The notes: generated by a model not told the origin, from the sequence alone. Positions 42,786 through 51,048 are shown, counted from the first letter of the stretch. The stretch: 64,000 nt of DNA from Streptomyces olivochromogenes (GCF_001514115.1 NZ_KQ948453.1:230659-294658); one strand, 5' to 3'. Translations and numbers: made by a program.

Positions 42786-43902
42786 GTGTCGCGAGCAGTT
42801 CGCCGCTGACCAGGCCGCGCGCGGTGCGGACGGCGGCCACGCTCCAGGCGGCGACGAGAAGCGCGAACAGGGCGACCGCGAGCCAGTCGAAGGCGACCAG
42901 CCCGGTGTGCCGGGCCAGGCCCTCGGCGCCGGTGACACAGGTCCCCACCGGGAAGGTGAACGCCCACCAGGTCATCGCGAACCCCATGCCCTGCCGGCGG
43001 GCCCGCGCCACCAGCGCGCCGGCCAGGCCCAGCCACAGCAGTGCGAAGCCCAGCACGGGGACGCCGTAGAGGACGGCGAGCATCCCGAAGCCCTGGTCGT
43101 AGGGGGCCGGCACGACGCCCGGTGCGAAGTCCGCGAACTTGCCGACCGCGGTCGTGGACTGGCCGAGCGGACCGAGTACGAGGAACAGCGTCGGAGTGAG
43201 CGCGAGCGGCAGCGGCCCCGCGGTGATGAGCCGGGCGAAGATCACCGGCAGCATCACGAAGGTGGCCAGCAGGCTCAGTCCGAACAGCGCGAAGCACCCG
43301 AGAAGCAGGGTCTCCCGGGGCTGGCCCGGGGGCAGGTGGGGCACGAGGAGCGGTCCGACGGCGGCCGACACCATGGGCGCGACGAGGGGGAGCAGCCAGA
43401 CGGGCGTGGCCTGGTCGGCGCGGATGCGGTGGCGTACGACCATCAGGTACGGGATGGCCAGGGCGGCGGCGAGTCCGACGGCCGTGCCGACGGTGAACAG
43501 TACGGCGTCCACGGCGACCGCCGCCCGCATCCCGATCCAGTACCGGCCGACGACGAGGGCGCCGCCGCCCACGGCCAGCAGGGCCATCGCCAGGCAGCCG
43601 TAGAAGGGGGCCATCGCCGGGTCGAGAAGGTGGGCGCGGGCCTGGTCGCGGTGGTACGTCCAGTGCAGGGCGCGGGCGCCGAGCAGGGTCACGAGCATGA
43701 GGGCCGAGAGGGCCCAGACAGCCGTGCAGACGTCTCGCAGGCCCGGGACGTCGCCGGGGAGTCCGGCGCCCGCCGTCGCCACGATCGCGGTGCCCATGAC
43801 GGAGGCGTACCAGTTCGGGCCGAGATACCGGACCGCGGTGACGCGCGGGCGTCCGACTTCGGCGGCGGGGGTCGACAGGAAGGGCTGGGCTGCGGTGACC
43901 AT
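42778..43902 (-). CDS. TDT-family transporter (tellurite/C4-dicarboxylate/SLAC1 type)
   Basis: A 374-residue polytopic membrane protein with about ten spans, of the tellurite-resistance/dicarboxylate transporter family. Blocks include YLGPNWYASVMGTAIVA at the N-terminus, LGPLGQSTTAV and GFAMTWWAFTFPVGTC near the end. ATG at 43902. In Streptomyces such genes are often divergent from a LysR regulator. Here the upstream side holds a LysR-like operator and then the integrase of the inserted element. Confidence 0.88.
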   Translation of the reverse strand: MVTAAQPFLSTPAAEVGRPRVTAVRYLGPNWYASVMGTAIVATAGAGLPGDVPGLRDVCTAVWALSALMLVTLLGARALHWTYHRDQARAHLLDPAMAPFYGCLAMALLAVGGGALVVGRYWIGMRAAVAVDAVLFTVGTAVGLAAALAIPYLMVVRHRIRADQATPVWLLPLVAPMVSAAVGPLLVPHLPPGQPRETLLLGCFALFGLSLLATFVMLPVIFARLITAGPLPLALTPTLFLVLGPLGQSTTAVGKFADFAPGVVPAPYDQGFGMLAVLYGVPVLGFALLWLGLAGALVARARRQGMGFAMTWWAFTFPVGTCVTGAEGLARHTGLVAFDWLAVALFALLVAAWSVAAVRTARGLVSGELLATPR

Positions 43903-43956
43903 GCGTCCACGGTCGCGCGCCCGCCGGGTCCCCACCAGGGAGTACGCGTCTATGGG

Positions 43957-43977
43957 GGCATAAGCTGGCTTTATGCC
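43957..43977. promoter_or_regulatory. LysR-type operator candidate upstream of TDT gene
   Basis: GGCATAA and TTATGCC form a perfect inverted repeat with a 7-base spacer, fitting the T-N11-A pattern. No LysR gene lies beside it in this window. Confidence 0.45.
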
Positions 43978-44042
43978 GTCTGCCCTGGTCCTAGGGCTGC
44001 GACCTGGGGTTTTCCAGGTCCGTGATACCTCAGTGATACTGA
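43978..44042. other. Candidate attachment site (attL) of the integrated element
   Basis: Between the TDT gene and the integrase stop lie an inverted repeat GACCTGG/CCAGGTC (44001-44020) and a direct repeat GTGATAC at 44022-44028 and 44033-44039. Tyrosine-integrase att cores and arm sites look like this, and the site abuts int. No tRNA gene is seen here. The matching right end is outside the window, so the core cannot be fixed. Confidence 0.45.
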
Positions 44043-45308
44043 TCATGCACCCTGACCAGGGAATTTACCCTTGACGACCCTGAGAGAGGGCCCTTCGGTG
44101 CCGGTATCACCGACGACCGGTGAGACCTGCCGTCGAAGTGCCGCAACCTGCTTCGCGGCGGCCGCCTGAGAGCCCGGGATGACGTGGGCGTACGTGGTGA
44201 GCATCGTGGCCACGGTGTGGCCCGTGCGCTCGGCGACGACCTTGACCGGCACCCCCGCCGTCAGCCAGGTGGTGACCATCGTGTGGCGGAGACCGTGAAG
44301 CGAGAGGCGAGGGAGCTCGTCCTCACCGAGATCCTTGCGGCACCTGGCCACCGCGCGGTCGAACGCGGCACTGACGCTCTTGGGGGTGAGCCGCTTCCCG
44401 TTCTCGTCCCCGAAGATCGGCGCCGTGTCCCGGACGAGGCTGAGGTGCAGGCCACCGCGCCCGACTCGCCACGCCTTGAGAACCGCCACGGTCTCCTCGT
44501 CGAGGTCGACGGTGCGGGACTTGCGGGTCTTCGTCGGCCCGAGCACCGGCTTGCCACCGGGGCCGGGGCGCGCGTTGCGGTAGACGCTGATGACGTCCCC
44601 CTTGGCGTCTCGCCAGTCGAGGGCCAGGAGCTCACCCCGCCGCATGCCGGTCGTGGCGGAGACGTACCAGAACGCCACGTGCTCCTGGTCGTGCTCCGCC
44701 GCCCAGGTGAGGAAGGCGTCGAGCTGCTCCGATGACCACGCCCGGGGAGTGGCGGCCTCCTCGTCGTTGAGGCGCGGCGGCGTGGCCTTGGTGGCGGGGT
44801 TCTTGGCCAGGAGCGGCGGCTCGGCCTCCACGGCGGCCTTAAGTGCCATGCTCATGACAGCCGCAGCCAGGCGGACGGAGCGCGGCGCGAGCGGGCCGCC
44901 CCTGGCACTCCCGGTGGCCTCCAGCTCGCGGTACAGGGCGTTGAGGCGCGTCGACGTGAGCTTGGCCAGCTTCACGCCGCCAACGCGGGGCTTGAGCGTG
45001 ACGCGGATCATCTGGCCGTACGTCTGCCGGGTGCTGGGGGAGGTCCGGAGGCCGGTCAGCCAGGTGTCGAGCCACTCCGCGACGGTGACGTCTCCCGGGT
45101 CGGCGAGCGTCCCGGCGTCACTCTGGGCGAGCGTTGCCCTCATGTCCTTGAGAGCGGCCTGCTTCGTGAGGAACCCGCGCTTCAGCTTCGGTTTGCGGAC
45201 GCCGCCGATCGACACGGTTGCCTTCCACATCCACCTGGTGCCAGACGCCGTCTGATAGCTGTATGCGCCGCCCTCACCCGGGCTGCGACGCGGCTTTTGC
45301 GTGCTCAT
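44043..45308 (-). CDS. int: Phage-type tyrosine site-specific integrase
   Basis: A 421-residue tyrosine recombinase. The N-terminal ~60 residues form an AP2-like arm-binding domain (GTRWMWKATVSIGGVRKPKLKR), followed by a SAM-like core-binding domain (about 75-160) and a catalytic domain. Catalytic residues: Arg in TTGMRRGELLALDW, HxxR in LHGLRHTMV, His in GHTVATM and the Tyr nucleophile in LTTYAHV. ATG at 45308. It marks the left end of the element and should recombine attP with the site at about 44 kb. Confidence 0.95.
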   Translation of the reverse strand: MSTQKPRRSPGEGGAYSYQTASGTRWMWKATVSIGGVRKPKLKRGFLTKQAALKDMRATLAQSDAGTLADPGDVTVAEWLDTWLTGLRTSPSTRQTYGQMIRVTLKPRVGGVKLAKLTSTRLNALYRELEATGSARGGPLAPRSVRLAAAVMSMALKAAVEAEPPLLAKNPATKATPPRLNDEEAATPRAWSSEQLDAFLTWAAEHDQEHVAFWYVSATTGMRRGELLALDWRDAKGDVISVYRNARPGPGGKPVLGPTKTRKSRTVDLDEETVAVLKAWRVGRGGLHLSLVRDTAPIFGDENGKRLTPKSVSAAFDRAVARCRKDLGEDELPRLSLHGLRHTMVTTWLTAGVPVKVVAERTGHTVATMLTTYAHVIPGSQAAAAKQVAALRRQVSPVVGDTGTEGPSLRVVKGKFPGQGA

Positions 45309-45449
45309 GGCATTCCTTCCACAGTGGGTCACCCTGCGTGACCTTCTGGTCATATTTTATCACGATGTGTGAATCGATGGAATGCGGAGAGTCACAAATG
45401 CCTGGTCAAAGCACTGGACGATATGCTCACTCATTGTTACGATAAGGGC
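45309..45449. promoter_or_regulatory. int / HTH-regulator divergent control region
   Basis: TGGACG (45415-45420) and TACGAT (45438-45443), spaced 17 bases, point rightward and place the transcription start close to the ATG at 45450, suggesting a leaderless mRNA. GGGTCACC and CGTGACC, and GGCATTCC versus GGAATGC, are inverted repeats in the same stretch and may be repressor sites. Confidence 0.5.
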
Positions 45450-45695
45450 ATGGACACGACAACGGACACGCGTCGCGGGCGACTGCTGACGTGGCTGGAG
45501 AGCGGCACCGCGCAGCGGCTCCGAGAGCGGGCCGGCCTCACCTTCAACGAGGTTGCGGAGCGGATCGGCGTCTCGCACGTGACAGTGCGGCGGTGCGAGA
45601 AAGAGCGGTACGTGCCGCGCGACCGTGACGCGGCGATCAGGTACTACGAGCTCCTGGCGCGGCTTCGCGACGAGCTGAAAGACGCTGAGCGGTGA
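45450..45695 (+). CDS. Small XRE-type helix-turn-helix regulator
   Basis: An 81-residue DNA-binding protein. The helix-turn-helix is AQRLRERAGLTFNEVAERIG, followed by VSHVTVRRCEKERYVP. Divergent from int and next to the att region, it is probably the element's immunity or integration regulator. Its stop overlaps the next gene by four bases (GTGA). Confidence 0.8.
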   Translation: MDTTTDTRRGRLLTWLESGTAQRLRERAGLTFNEVAERIGVSHVTVRRCEKERYVPRDRDAAIRYYELLARLRDELKDAER

Positions 45696-46282
45696 CCAGG
45701 CGTGAGGTCGAGTACGAATGGGCCTATGTCTACGCCGTTTTCGGGCCGGACGGTCGGCCACGGTACGTGGGGTGCACCGCACGACCGAAAGGGCGTGAGA
45801 AGGACCATCAGAGGGCTCACCGCTCCAAAGGTCGTATTCGCAACAAGCAACTTCACGCCTGGCTCACGTCACTCCATGAGCAGGGGCACGTGCCGGTGCT
45901 GCGGGTCATCCAGGTGGTGCCGTACGACGAGCGGCGGTACGCCGTCGAGGCGCGTTGGACGAAGCGCTTGAGAGCTCGTGGGTATGACCTCGTCAACAAA
46001 TGGGACGGCACGGCACGTGGCCACAAGTTCGGCCCGCTGAGCCAGGAGCACCGTCGCAAGCTCAGTGAGTGGCAGAAGGGCAAGCCGCTGAGGGACGAGC
46101 ACTGCCGTGCGATCAGCGAGGGATTGCGGGACTACTACGCCGCTCTACCCGACGAGCTCAGGGCCAAGAGGCACGACAAGCGACGCGGGCGGGAGCTCTC
46201 CCCGGAGCATCGGGCAAAGGTCAGCGAAGGTCGCAAGCGGTACTGGGAACGCGTCCGCGCCGAGCGAGAGACGGCGATATGA
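45692..46282 (+). CDS. GIY-YIG nuclease with NUMOD3-like DNA-binding repeats
   Basis: A 196-residue putative homing-type endonuclease. The GIY-YIG module is at the N-terminus (YVYAVFG, then RYVGCT), with a catalytic Glu in the VEARWTKRL helix. The C-terminus has three NUMOD3-like segments, PLSQEHRRKLSEWQKGKPL, DEHCRAISEGLRDYY and ELSPEHRAKVSEGRKRYWE, typical DNA-contact helices of phage homing enzymes. It starts at GTG 45692, coupled to the HTH gene. Confidence 0.85.
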   Translation: MTRREVEYEWAYVYAVFGPDGRPRYVGCTARPKGREKDHQRAHRSKGRIRNKQLHAWLTSLHEQGHVPVLRVIQVVPYDERRYAVEARWTKRLRARGYDLVNKWDGTARGHKFGPLSQEHRRKLSEWQKGKPLRDEHCRAISEGLRDYYAALPDELRAKRHDKRRGRELSPEHRAKVSEGRKRYWERVRAERETAI

Positions 46283-46449
46283 CCATCTCAACTGGTTTGC
46301 GCCACGGGGCACTCCGCCCCTACAGTCAACGACGAACCGAAGCCATCCGGCGGAGGAGCGGAACAGGAATCCCTGGGCTGCTCCATGCCGTGGTGGCTTT
46401 TGCCGTTCCGAGGATTCCCTCTCCGCGTGAGCGAGGGGAGGCGGCAGCC

Positions 46450-46893
46450 ATGAGCGACTGGGATCCGGGCTATTTGTGGCACAAGCGGAGTGAGGTGTAT
46501 TTCTCCCTCCAGCGGCGATATGACCGTGCCAACGAGACGATGCCCGAGGGCCAGCGAGATGACCCAGTGCTGCTGGGCACGCGCTGTGCTGACGGGACCT
46601 TGCCATGCGGCGGGTGTGGTCGACCGATCCTGGCGCACGAGCCGTACTTCTTCATGCCTGGTGAGGGTGCTCATCACCTCATCGGCTGCATCAACTCGAA
46701 CTGCGTGCTTTGCGGTGAGTCGATCTTTGAGTCCAATCACCTCGTGCGCTCTCCCGATCCGGTGGAGTGGGGATACGAGGACGGGGACGATCACGTGAAC
46801 CACCGGATATGCGTGGAGGCGTACGAGCTCATCAAGGCGCTCGACCTGCCTGACGTCTACTGGCCACCGGACGATGACGAGGTCGACGAGTGA
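46450..46893 (+). CDS. Cys/His-rich putative zinc-binding protein
   Basis: A 147-residue protein of unknown function. Cysteine pairs CGGC, CVLC and nearby His/Cys (HHLIGC, NHRIC) suggest two zinc sites. The C-terminus is very acidic (PPDDDEVDE). ATG at 46450 follows GGGGAGG. The frame is also open from an ATG at 46279 that overlaps the stop of the GIY-YIG gene (ATGA), which would add 57 basic residues. I cannot exclude that longer form. Confidence 0.65.
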   Translation: MSDWDPGYLWHKRSEVYFSLQRRYDRANETMPEGQRDDPVLLGTRCADGTLPCGGCGRPILAHEPYFFMPGEGAHHLIGCINSNCVLCGESIFESNHLVRSPDPVEWGYEDGDDHVNHRICVEAYELIKALDLPDVYWPPDDDEVDE

Positions 46894-47204
46894 ACGCCGC
46901 CGAGCGCCTGCACGGCCGCTGGTTCGCGACGGTCACCGAGGCCGCCGAGGTGCTGCACGTCGACCGCCGAACGGTCTGCCGCGCGATCGACCGGGGTGAG
47001 ATCCCCGCCGTGCGCGTCGGCCAGCAACTGCGCGTGCCGGTCGCGTGGATACGAGAACGCGCGATGCTTGAGGGCTGGCCCCCAACGCCCGCCGCGCCAC
47101 ACGAGGTTCAGGAAGAGACAGAGGAAGCCGCCCTCAACGGGGCGGCTTCCGCCGTTTCAGGCGGTGTTAGCGGCACCGTCCTCAACTTCATCAATGGGAG
47201 CTGA
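46890..47204 (+). CDS. Excisionase-like MerR/helix-turn-helix protein
   Basis: A 104-residue protein with the helix-turn-helix of the excisionase/MerR class at about residues 10-60 (TVTEAAEVLHVDRRTVCRAI, then IPAVRVGQQLRVP). Within an integrated element it may direct excision with the integrase. GTG at 46890 overlaps the previous stop. A strong hairpin (47123-47150) lies inside its 3' part. Confidence 0.8.
   Translation: MNAAERLHGRWFATVTEAAEVLHVDRRTVCRAIDRGEIPAVRVGQQLRVPVAWIRERAMLEGWPPTPAAPHEVQEETEEAALNGAASAVSGGVSGTVLNFINGS
47123..47150 (+). terminator. Intragenic terminator-like hairpin
   Basis: GGAAGCCGCC and GGCGGCTTCC form a perfect 10-bp stem with an 8-base loop, followed by GCCGTTTC, within the 3' third of the excisionase-like gene. 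It could attenuate transcription into the following genes. Confidence 0.45.
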
Positions 47205-47386
47205 TGATGACCCAGCGTAACCTGCTCGCCCCCGCCGCGAACCTCGTCACCGATGAGGCCCTGGCCAAGGCTCACCGACAGGCCGTCGTGGACGAGGCGG
47301 AGACCGCCGTGTCCGTGGAAATGCTGCGCCTGACGCTGGCGCAGCTCGGCAAGGTGCTGCGCCTGACCGAGGAGGCCGACCAGTGA
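47204..47386 (+). CDS. Small helical protein, unknown function
   Basis: A 60-residue, Ala/Glu/Leu-rich, probably all-helical protein. Its ATG overlaps the preceding stop (TGATG) and its stop overlaps the next start (GTGA). No known family recognised. ATG at 47207 is an alternative start. Confidence 0.6.
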   Translation: MMTQRNLLAPAANLVTDEALAKAHRQAVVDEAETAVSVEMLRLTLAQLGKVLRLTEEADQ

Positions 47387-47844
47387 GCCGCGGGGTACAC
47401 GTCAACCTCGACACCGTCGCCCGCTACTGCGCGAAGGCTGGCCTCGGGTCCGTCGCGCACTGCCGAGACTGGCTTGAGCGGGAGTTCAAGGCGAAGCGCC
47501 GCGTCGTCATCAACGGCCGCTCCCTCGCGGGCTACCGGGACGTGAAGGGGAAGTGGTGGTGCCTGACGAGCCGCATGGTCAAGGTGTTCGGCCTGACGCT
47601 GAGCCAGGCGAACGCCCTGCGAGGGATCGCGGAGTCACGGCGTGCCCCCACGTTCCCGCCGACCACGAAGCGCCTCAAGCGGGGTGACTGCGTGGCCTGC
47701 GTCGGGACGTGCAGGCAGCGGGTGTTGATCGAGATGGACGCGGACCTGTCGTGGGACGGCCGGCCAAGCGCCTCCCTCGTGGCGGAGCTGACGTATCACC
47801 GCACGGTGCCGCGGGCGATGACGGTGCGGATATCGCCGCGCTGA
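47383..47844 (+). CDS. Unknown element protein with Cys cluster
   Basis: A 153-residue basic protein. It has a CVACVGTC cysteine cluster at about residues 105-112 and basic stretches EREFKAKRRVVINGRS and TTKRLKRGD, consistent with nucleic-acid binding. It is the last gene of the 46890-47844 set and is followed by a 31-nt palindrome. Function unknown. Confidence 0.6.
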   Translation: MSRGVHVNLDTVARYCAKAGLGSVAHCRDWLEREFKAKRRVVINGRSLAGYRDVKGKWWCLTSRMVKVFGLTLSQANALRGIAESRRAPTFPPTTKRLKRGDCVACVGTCRQRVLIEMDADLSWDGRPSASLVAELTYHRTVPRAMTVRISPR

Positions 47845-47852
47845 GCGGAATT

Positions 47853-47883
47853 GGTAAAGGCATATCGCCGATATGCCTTTACC
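47853..47883. terminator. 31-nt perfect palindrome, terminator or operator
   Basis: Fifteen-base perfect arms, GGTAAAGGCATATCG and its complement, around a single C, 9 bases after a stop codon. No T-run follows. It is unusually A+T-rich for this genome, so a protein-binding site is also possible. Confidence 0.6.
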
Positions 47884-47967
47884 GTGAAAATTGATAAGCG
47901 CTGGTCACTGTATTCCGGGTTTTCCCGATCACTTGCAGGATAATATAAATCTCGAAGGAGGCCACCA
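47884..47967 (+). promoter_or_regulatory. Promoter region of the ribbon-helix-helix gene
   Basis: A short A+T-rich stretch with GATAATATAAAT (47939-47950) can act as a -10 box. The -35 is poor. GAAGGAGG at 47954-47961 is a strong ribosome site for the ATG at 47968. Confidence 0.45.
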
Positions 47968-48153
47968 ATGACCACCCGAGTAAACGCCCGCGGCGTGACG
48001 GTCTATCACGTCAACTTCGACCTCGCTGAGGACGTCGTCAAGGACCTCGACGCGGAGGCCGGTCGCACCGGCGACACCCGAGCGGCCGTGCTGCGCCGCG
48101 CCATTCACGAGTGGCTGGAGACGCGACCGAAGCGAGAGGCGCTCAGCGTCTAA
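47968..48153 (+). CDS. Ribbon-helix-helix DNA-binding protein
   Basis: A 61-residue protein: a beta strand (VTVYHVNFDLA), then two helices (EDVVKDLDAEAGRTGDTRA, AVLRRAIHEWLETRP), the CopG/Arc fold. It lies just before the replication genes and behind terminators on both sides, so it may be a copy-number or promoter regulator of the element. Confidence 0.75.
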   Translation: MTTRVNARGVTVYHVNFDLAEDVVKDLDAEAGRTGDTRAAVLRRAIHEWLETRPKREALSV

Positions 48154-48159
48154 GACCCC

Positions 48160-48180
48160 CCGCGCCCCACTACGGCGCGG
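48160..48180 (+). terminator. Hairpin after ribbon-helix-helix gene
   Basis: CCGCGCC and GGCGCGG, 7-base loop, 7 bases after the stop codon. It is the first of two hairpins. Confidence 0.55.
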
Positions 48181-48201
48181 CAGCAGTACCCAGGAATGCG
48201 G

Positions 48202-48246
48202 AAGGCCCAGGAATCGACCGGTTACCAGCCGGTCGGCCTGGGCCTT
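48202..48246. terminator. Strong nested hairpin terminator
   Basis: A 10-bp outer stem AAGGCCCAGG with its complement encloses an inner GACCGG/CCGGTC stem, then CTCTCGTTCT. It separates the ribbon-helix-helix gene from the replication operon. A 69-codon frame across it is not credible as a gene. Confidence 0.75.
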
Positions 48247-48431
48247 CTCTCGTTCTACGACACCACCAAGTTCAACCACCGCGGCGAGCCACCACAACTC
48301 ACCCGACAGCCGCGCTCACACCCGTCATCGCTCAAGGCGAGAGGACGACCGACCCGGAAAGGGAGGCGCTCATGTAGCCACCGCCTCAGCGAAGAGAAGC
48401 AGTGACCGTATTCAGTTGAAAGGGAGACTTC

Positions 48432-48512
48432 ATGTCTTCAATCACGCTCTGTGCCCATTTTACCGCGTTTCGGGCGCAGTTGAACATCCAGGGGCGCGAG
48501 GTGACCGCGTGA
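48432..48512 (+). CDS. 26-residue leader ORF coupled to the prim-pol gene
   Basis: ATG at 48432 follows AAGGGAG at 5-8 bases, and the 26-codon frame (MSSITLCAHFTAFRAQ...) ends with TGA at 48510-48512, overlapping the prim-pol GTG (GTGA). The prim-pol GTG has no ribosome site of its own, so coupled translation through this leader is likely. Confidence 0.5.
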   Translation: MSSITLCAHFTAFRAQLNIQGREVTA

Positions 48513-49456
48513 GCACTCACTCGCAGCCGCGTCACTGGGACTTGTCATGGTCACACATCCCGGTGAGCCGGAAGACAGAGAAGCATGCCCGGCAGGCACT
48601 GGTGAAGCTTCCAGGACGTGCCCCCAAGGACAAGGTCAAGTACGCCAAGCTGTACTGGTCCGGAGACGTCCGCGCCACCTGGCCAGACCTGCAGACCGAG
48701 GTGCGGCGAGGCCGTGACGTCGGCATCCTCTCTGGTCAGTCCGGGTTGGTCTTCGTCGACTGCGACGTCAAGCACACCGACGCCACCTTTGAGGGCCAAG
48801 GCAACACCCGTCGGTTGATCCCCGGAGCCACGCTCAGCGGCCTGGACGACCTTCACCGAGTCGCCGCCGAGCACGGTGAGACGGTGCCGGAAACGTACGT
48901 CATTCAGACGCCAAGCGGTGGCACGCACCTCTACTTCCGGCAGAACCCTGGCCAGGAGGTGTCCACCAAGCACCACCGCCGGGGCTGGACGATCGACGTC
49001 ATCGCCGGTCAGAACCTGTGGGTAGCGGCGCCCCCAACTCAGGGCTACGAGGTCGCGAGTGACCGCGAGGTGGCCGAGCTCCCGCTCTGGCTGGCCCAGT
49101 TCATCCAGGGCGTCAATCAGCGTCTCCTGCCCGTCGGTGGCCAGCGTCAGCAGGCTCTCCTGGACGCGGCCCGGGAGGCACGGAGCGCCGTCAAGGTCGG
49201 GACCACGGGCTCCCTGCTCGACCGCTGGGTACGGGCGGAACTGGACGTCGTCGCGTTCGCCCAGGAGATCCGTCGCGGTTGGAATCTCGCCATATTTCAG
49301 TGTTCATGCAACTTGTTCGAGTACGGCTACGCCTATGAGGACGTCAAGAAGGCGGTCCTCGACGTCGCTGAGCCCGACAACGACCACGAGGCCGACAAGG
49401 CCATCGACACCATCGACTCCGCTTGGGATCGCAAGAAGGGCGGCTACGCGCTGTGA
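48509..49456 (+). CDS. Bifunctional DNA primase/polymerase (prim-pol)
   Basis: A 315-residue protein with the N-terminal prim-pol domain of phage and plasmid replicases. Metal-binding DCD is in LVFVDCDVKHTDA (about residue 86), and the nucleotide motif TPSGGTHLYF (about 132-141) matches the family. A helical C-terminal region (about 230-315) resembles the PriCT-like linker. It is coupled to the helicase gene (GTGA), so primase and helicase are separate proteins here rather than one fused replicase. Confidence 0.9.
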   Translation: MSTHSQPRHWDLSWSHIPVSRKTEKHARQALVKLPGRAPKDKVKYAKLYWSGDVRATWPDLQTEVRRGRDVGILSGQSGLVFVDCDVKHTDATFEGQGNTRRLIPGATLSGLDDLHRVAAEHGETVPETYVIQTPSGGTHLYFRQNPGQEVSTKHHRRGWTIDVIAGQNLWVAAPPTQGYEVASDREVAELPLWLAQFIQGVNQRLLPVGGQRQQALLDAAREARSAVKVGTTGSLLDRWVRAELDVVAFAQEIRRGWNLAIFQCSCNLFEYGYAYEDVKKAVLDVAEPDNDHEADKAIDTIDSAWDRKKGGYAL

Positions 49457-51048
49457 CTGAGAACGTGAACCCGCTGGCGGCCGCCCTCGTCCTGCCGCCG
49501 ACGCCCGGCACGGAGGCGGAGGTTGCCCTGATGTTCGCCACCGAGTGTCTCCAGGGCCGCTACGTCCACACCACCACGCTCGGCTGGCTGATGGACGACG
49601 GCCAGCGTTGGAAGCCCGTCGCCGACAAGACGGCGCGGGAAGCCGCTCGGCAGTGGGTGGCCAGCGTCGTCAACCAGGCGCTGCGGGTCGAGCTTCAGGC
49701 TCGCGAGAACGGTGACCAGCCGACGGCCTCCGCCGCAGCCAGCGTGGCGGGCATGTGGCGCCGCTACGAGACCGCCGCCAAGCTCAGCAACCTGGTCTCC
49801 CTCGCCAGCGCAATCGACGGCGTGGCGGGTGACGCCTCGGACTTCGACTCGCACCCCGACCTGCTGAACACGCCGAGTGGAGTAGTGGAGTTGAAGACCG
49901 GTGACCTGCTGCCGTATGAGTCGTGCTACAAGTTCACGAAGATGACCGGCGTCGCGTACTTCCCGGGTGCCAGGCACAACGACTGGCGGGTTGCCCTCCA
50001 GGCGATTCCCAAGGACACCCTCGCCTACATGCAGCTTCGCCTCGGCCAGGCGATCACCGGCCACCACGTCAACGACGACACGGTGTTCTTCGGCACCGGC
50101 GGCGGTGCCAACGGCAAGTCCACCCTCTACCAGGGCGTCATGGGTGCGATCGGTGACTATGCGGTCATCGTCAACGAGGTCCTGATCGGTGCAGAGTCGG
50201 ACAAGCAACACCCCACCGAGATCATGGACCTCTTCGGCGCGCGTCTGGCGTTGATCGAGGAGCTGCCGGAGGGCAAGCACCTCAGCGTCCGCGCGATCAA
50301 GAACCTGACCGGCAGCCAGCTCAAGGGCCGACGGATGCACAAGGACTGGCTGACCTTCAGCAGCAGCCACTCCCTGTTCGTGAACGCGAACTACCTGCCG
50401 ATGGTCTCGGAGACCGACCACGGTACGTGGCGACGACTGCTCCGTCTCCACTTCCCGTACACGTTCCGCAAGCCGTTCGACTACGACCGTCTCGCCGAGC
50501 CCAGGGTCACCGATCGGCGAGGCGATACCGGCCTTCGCGACCGCATCAAGGACGGTGGCAACGGCCTGTGGGAGGCGATCCTGGCCTGGTTGGTGGAGGG
50601 CGCGGTGCGGTGGTACCAGGGTGACGAGGACCGCGAGCTTCGGAGCCTGGGTGAGCCGTCCCAGCGCGTCATCCGAGACAGCGAGACGTGGCAGGAGCGC
50701 TGTAACCCGCTGGTGGCGTACGCGAAGGAGTACCTGATGCCCGACCCAGGGCGGCACGTGCACGCCGAAACGGTGGCGGCAAACGTCAACGCCTTCATCG
50801 AGGGACGCGGCCACCACCGTTGGTCAGCCCCAGTCGTCAACGAGCGGCTGGCGGCGTACTTCGCGGCCCAGGGCGTGGATGTCGAGAAGAGGAAGGTCAA
50901 GAAGTCCGGCAAGCTGTCCACACTGATTGCGGACGCGGACCTGCCTCCGAGCTACCAGGCGTGGGTGGGCCTCCGCTGGCGGACCCCAGTCGATGACGCC
51001 GAGACGGTCGAGAACGCGACTGGCGAAACGGCCCAAGAGGTGCATTGA
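49453..51048 (+). CDS. D5/P4-type replicative helicase (phage/plasmid primase C-terminal domain)
   Basis: A 531-residue superfamily-3 helicase of the D5_N/P4 alpha group. It has the D5_N domain at about residues 60-190, Walker A GTGGGANGKST (Lys about 222), Walker B ALIEELPEG and motif C-like SSSHSLFVNANYLPMVSETD followed by GTWRRLLRLHFP. The C-terminal ~100 residues are a winged-helix region expected to bind origin DNA. The stop lies eight bases before an inverted repeat with iterons (51057). Confidence 0.92.
   Translation: MTENVNPLAAALVLPPTPGTEAEVALMFATECLQGRYVHTTTLGWLMDDGQRWKPVADKTAREAARQWVASVVNQALRVELQARENGDQPTASAAASVAGMWRRYETAAKLSNLVSLASAIDGVAGDASDFDSHPDLLNTPSGVVELKTGDLLPYESCYKFTKMTGVAYFPGARHNDWRVALQAIPKDTLAYMQLRLGQAITGHHVNDDTVFFGTGGGANGKSTLYQGVMGAIGDYAVIVNEVLIGAESDKQHPTEIMDLFGARLALIEELPEGKHLSVRAIKNLTGSQLKGRRMHKDWLTFSSSHSLFVNANYLPMVSETDHGTWRRLLRLHFPYTFRKPFDYDRLAEPRVTDRRGDTGLRDRIKDGGNGLWEAILAWLVEGAVRWYQGDEDRELRSLGEPSQRVIRDSETWQERCNPLVAYAKEYLMPDPGRHVHAETVAANVNAFIEGRGHHRWSAPVVNERLAAYFAAQGVDVEKRKVKKSGKLSTLIADADLPPSYQAWVGLRWRTPVDDAETVENATGETAQEVH

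Noticed and set aside
43978..44042. tRNA gene as integration target
   Set aside because: No cloverleaf, anticodon arm or CCA-end pattern could be assembled on either strand. Only inverted and direct repeats are present.
48196..48405. 69-codon ORF between the RHH and prim-pol genes
   Set aside because: It runs straight through a nested terminator hairpin and has no ribosome site or family features.
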